A stretch of DNA of 64,000 nucleotides from Planctomyces sp. SH-PL14 (lineage in GTDB: Bacteria; Planctomycetota; Planctomycetia; Planctomycetales; Planctomycetaceae). Position numbers and translations under genes: made by a program. The stretch spans positions 806,001-870,000 of the forward strand of contig NZ_CP011270.1 of assembly GCF_001610835.1 (NCBI RefSeq), in the 5' to 3' direction. Shown here in pieces: positions 62,625 to 64,000 of this stretch (position 1 is its first letter; every line of letters starts with the position of its first letter). Below the pieces are notes generated by a model. It had not been told where the DNA came from. It did not search any database and saw only the letters and a list, made by a program, of their open reading frames with translations.

Positions 62625-63866
62625 GTGCCGAAGTCTATCGGCTTGCCCGGTGCTGGCAAGCCAAGGAAACCGCGTCCCGACTTCCCGCTTTTTCCGCACT
62701 CCAGCGGACGCTGGTGCAAGAAGGTCCGGAGCAAGTTCGTCTACTTCGGGAAGGTGTCAGATGACACCGACGGCCAGAAGGCGCTCGCGCTCTGGCTCGA
62801 GCAGAAGGACACGCTGCTCGCGGGGCGGGTTCCCCGAAAACGCCGAGAGGACGACGTTACACTCGAAGACCTGTGCGATTTCTTCATGAGTGCCAAGGAG
62901 CGGGCGCGGAATGACGGGGAGCTGACTCCTCGGTCGTTCGCAGAGTATTACGGGACCTGTCAGAGGTTGCTCAACCACTTCGGCGCTTCTCGTATCGTGG
63001 ACGAGGAGAACCTGACAACTGAGGAGTTCGGAAAGTATCGCAGCGAGCTCCAGAAGACGCGTGGCCCTTCAGCGCTCGCGAGCGAGATCATTCGATCTCG
63101 GATGGTGTTCAAGTTCGGGTTCGACGAGCGACACCTGAAGACGCCGATTCGCTTCGGCCAGTCCTTCAGCGTTCCAAAGAGGAAGGACTTTCGACAAGCC
63201 GAGGCAGCCCGCGGCCCTAAGATGTTTGAAGCGGAGGAACTTCGTTCGATCTTGGCTGATTTGGAGCCTCGCGATCCAGTCCAGCACGCGATCGTCCTGC
63301 TGGCGATCAATGCGGGATACGGCCAAAACGATATTTCTTCAATCCCCCATACGGCTCTGGACCTCATGCGAGGTTGGGTCAACTTCCCACGACCAAAGAC
63401 CGGGCTGCCGCGACGGGCTAAGCTGTGGCCAGAAACCATCGCAGCCATCGAGAAGGCCATACCATTGAGGCGCGCGCCAAAATCGAACGAACACGCCGGG
63501 CTGGCGTTCCTGACTCGGAAGGGTGAGCCGTGGGTGCGTCATATTGAAGCGACGCTCGCCGCCGAAAACGAGAACGAGGAGGATTCGACGCTGTGGAAGT
63601 CACGAATTGACTCACTCGGCAAAGTGTTCAACCTGACTCTCAAGCGACTGGGCATTGGGGGGAAGCGAGGGTTTTACGGCATCAGGCACTCGTTCCAAAC
63701 CGCCGGTGACCGCTCCAAGGACGAGGGAGCCGTGAAGTTCTGCATGGGACACATCGACGAGAGCATGAGCGCCAGATATCGCGGGAAGCCCCCAGAAGAT
63801 GAGCGCCTGGTGGCGGTGGCGAATGCGGTCCGGGAGTGGTTGTTCGGGAATCCCAAGCCGTTGTAA
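62625..63866 (+). CDS. Tyrosine recombinase/integrase
   Basis: 413 residues from GTG 62625. A basic N-terminal region and SAM-like core-binding domain (TLEDLCDFFMSAKERARN, FAEYYGTCQRLLNHFGA) precede the catalytic domain. The latter has a lysine in RPKTGLPRRAKLWPET, box II YGIRHSFQT, the histidine in FCMGHIDESMS, and the tyrosine nucleophile in SARYRGKPP. The first arginine site reads NAGYGQNDIS, without the usual R, and box II lacks the first histidine. The gene lies next to tRNA-Ser and looks less GC-rich than its neighbours, as expected for an integrated element. Confidence 0.88.
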   Translation: MPKSIGLPGAGKPRKPRPDFPLFPHSSGRWCKKVRSKFVYFGKVSDDTDGQKALALWLEQKDTLLAGRVPRKRREDDVTLEDLCDFFMSAKERARNDGELTPRSFAEYYGTCQRLLNHFGASRIVDEENLTTEEFGKYRSELQKTRGPSALASEIIRSRMVFKFGFDERHLKTPIRFGQSFSVPKRKDFRQAEAARGPKMFEAEELRSILADLEPRDPVQHAIVLLAINAGYGQNDISSIPHTALDLMRGWVNFPRPKTGLPRRAKLWPETIAAIEKAIPLRRAPKSNEHAGLAFLTRKGEPWVRHIEATLAAENENEEDSTLWKSRIDSLGKVFNLTLKRLGIGGKRGFYGIRHSFQTAGDRSKDEGAVKFCMGHIDESMSARYRGKPPEDERLVAVANAVREWLFGNPKPL

Positions 63867-63951
63867 CGTAGCTTCACTGAAGGTCATCTGCGGTTGGCCG
63901 AAACGAGTCTCCCGACGACGGATATGGGCTCGCCACCTTCACTCTTCGTTC

Positions 63952-64000
63952 ATGTCTGAAGTCACAGCCATCCTCGCAGCGGTTCAACGCGGAGAGCGTC
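63952..64000 (+). CDS. ECF-type RNA polymerase sigma factor, N-terminal start only
   Basis: The window ends 16 codons in. MSEVTAILAAVQRGER matches the start of planctomycete ECF sigma factors ('M-S-D-V-T-x-I-L-x-A-I/V-x-x-G-D'). It follows the recombinase by 85 bases on the same strand. The identity rests on these 16 residues only. Confidence 0.55.
   Translation, partial: MSEVTAILAAVQRGER

Overview
The window reads as a high-GC chromosome segment of a planctomycete, most likely Planctomycetaceae-like. Lineage markers seen here are a DUF1549 + DUF1501 secreted protein pair, a formylmethanofuran-dehydrogenase-type FhcA of the C1/tetrahydromethanopterin pathway, a membrane Ser/Thr kinase with an extracytoplasmic tail, the start of a planctomycete-type ECF sigma factor, Gram-negative envelope genes (Kdo transferase), and a mur/ddl/ftsQ segment with no ftsA or ftsZ after it. 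I do not assign a species.

Layout. 1-3765: end of a Gln/Gly-rich protein, a THUMP-like methyltransferase and Kdo transferase. 3846-10117: minus-strand genes (PyrK, a PD40 beta-propeller, an NHL protein, a zinc-ribbon membrane protein, a GlsB-like membrane protein) around a plus-strand RidA. 10696-15463: secreted transglutaminase, MnmE, the arginine kinase McsB and a methyltransferase coupled to it. 15479-21119 (minus): MoxR ATPase, glutamine synthetase, an Hsp70 with a C-terminal zinc ribbon, a methyltransferase. 21637-26348: dapF, then a GntR/ABC ATPase/ABC permease operon whose permease carries a leucine-rich insert. 26782-35364: mostly minus-strand metabolic, secreted and kinase genes, with a pilin-like gene at 31787. 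36903-41357: the dcw-type run murC-murB-ddl-ftsQ (minus). 41690-48944: DapA-family aldolase, FabD, desaturase, M32 peptidase, FhcA. 48984-52483: nitrilase and sigma-54 activator, facing a sigma-54 promoter in front of two small membrane-protein genes. 52577-58830: DUF1549/DUF1501 pair and a BlaI-BlaR1-type operon with its operator dyads. 59080-61761: an antiporter fused to RCK, CBS and PTS-EIIA domains. 61890-64000: a decayed boundary with a repeat remnant, a dehydrogenase 3' fragment, tRNA-Ser(GCU), a tyrosine recombinase and the start of an ECF sigma gene.

The most unusual feature is a family of about 310-330 bp intergenic repeats. Eight full copies (A-H) and one truncated remnant occur in 64 kb, in both orientations, and never interrupt a gene. 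They share three local hairpins and a long-range helix, and the stems are kept by compensatory changes while loops and base pairs vary. Their small ORFs are not conserved in frame. This points to a structured RNA or DNA element, or a MITE-like mobile unit, that I do not recognise as a named family.

Limits: all calls are from reading sequence and motifs. No database search, folding program or expression data was used, and start sites without a clear ribosome binding site are provisional.
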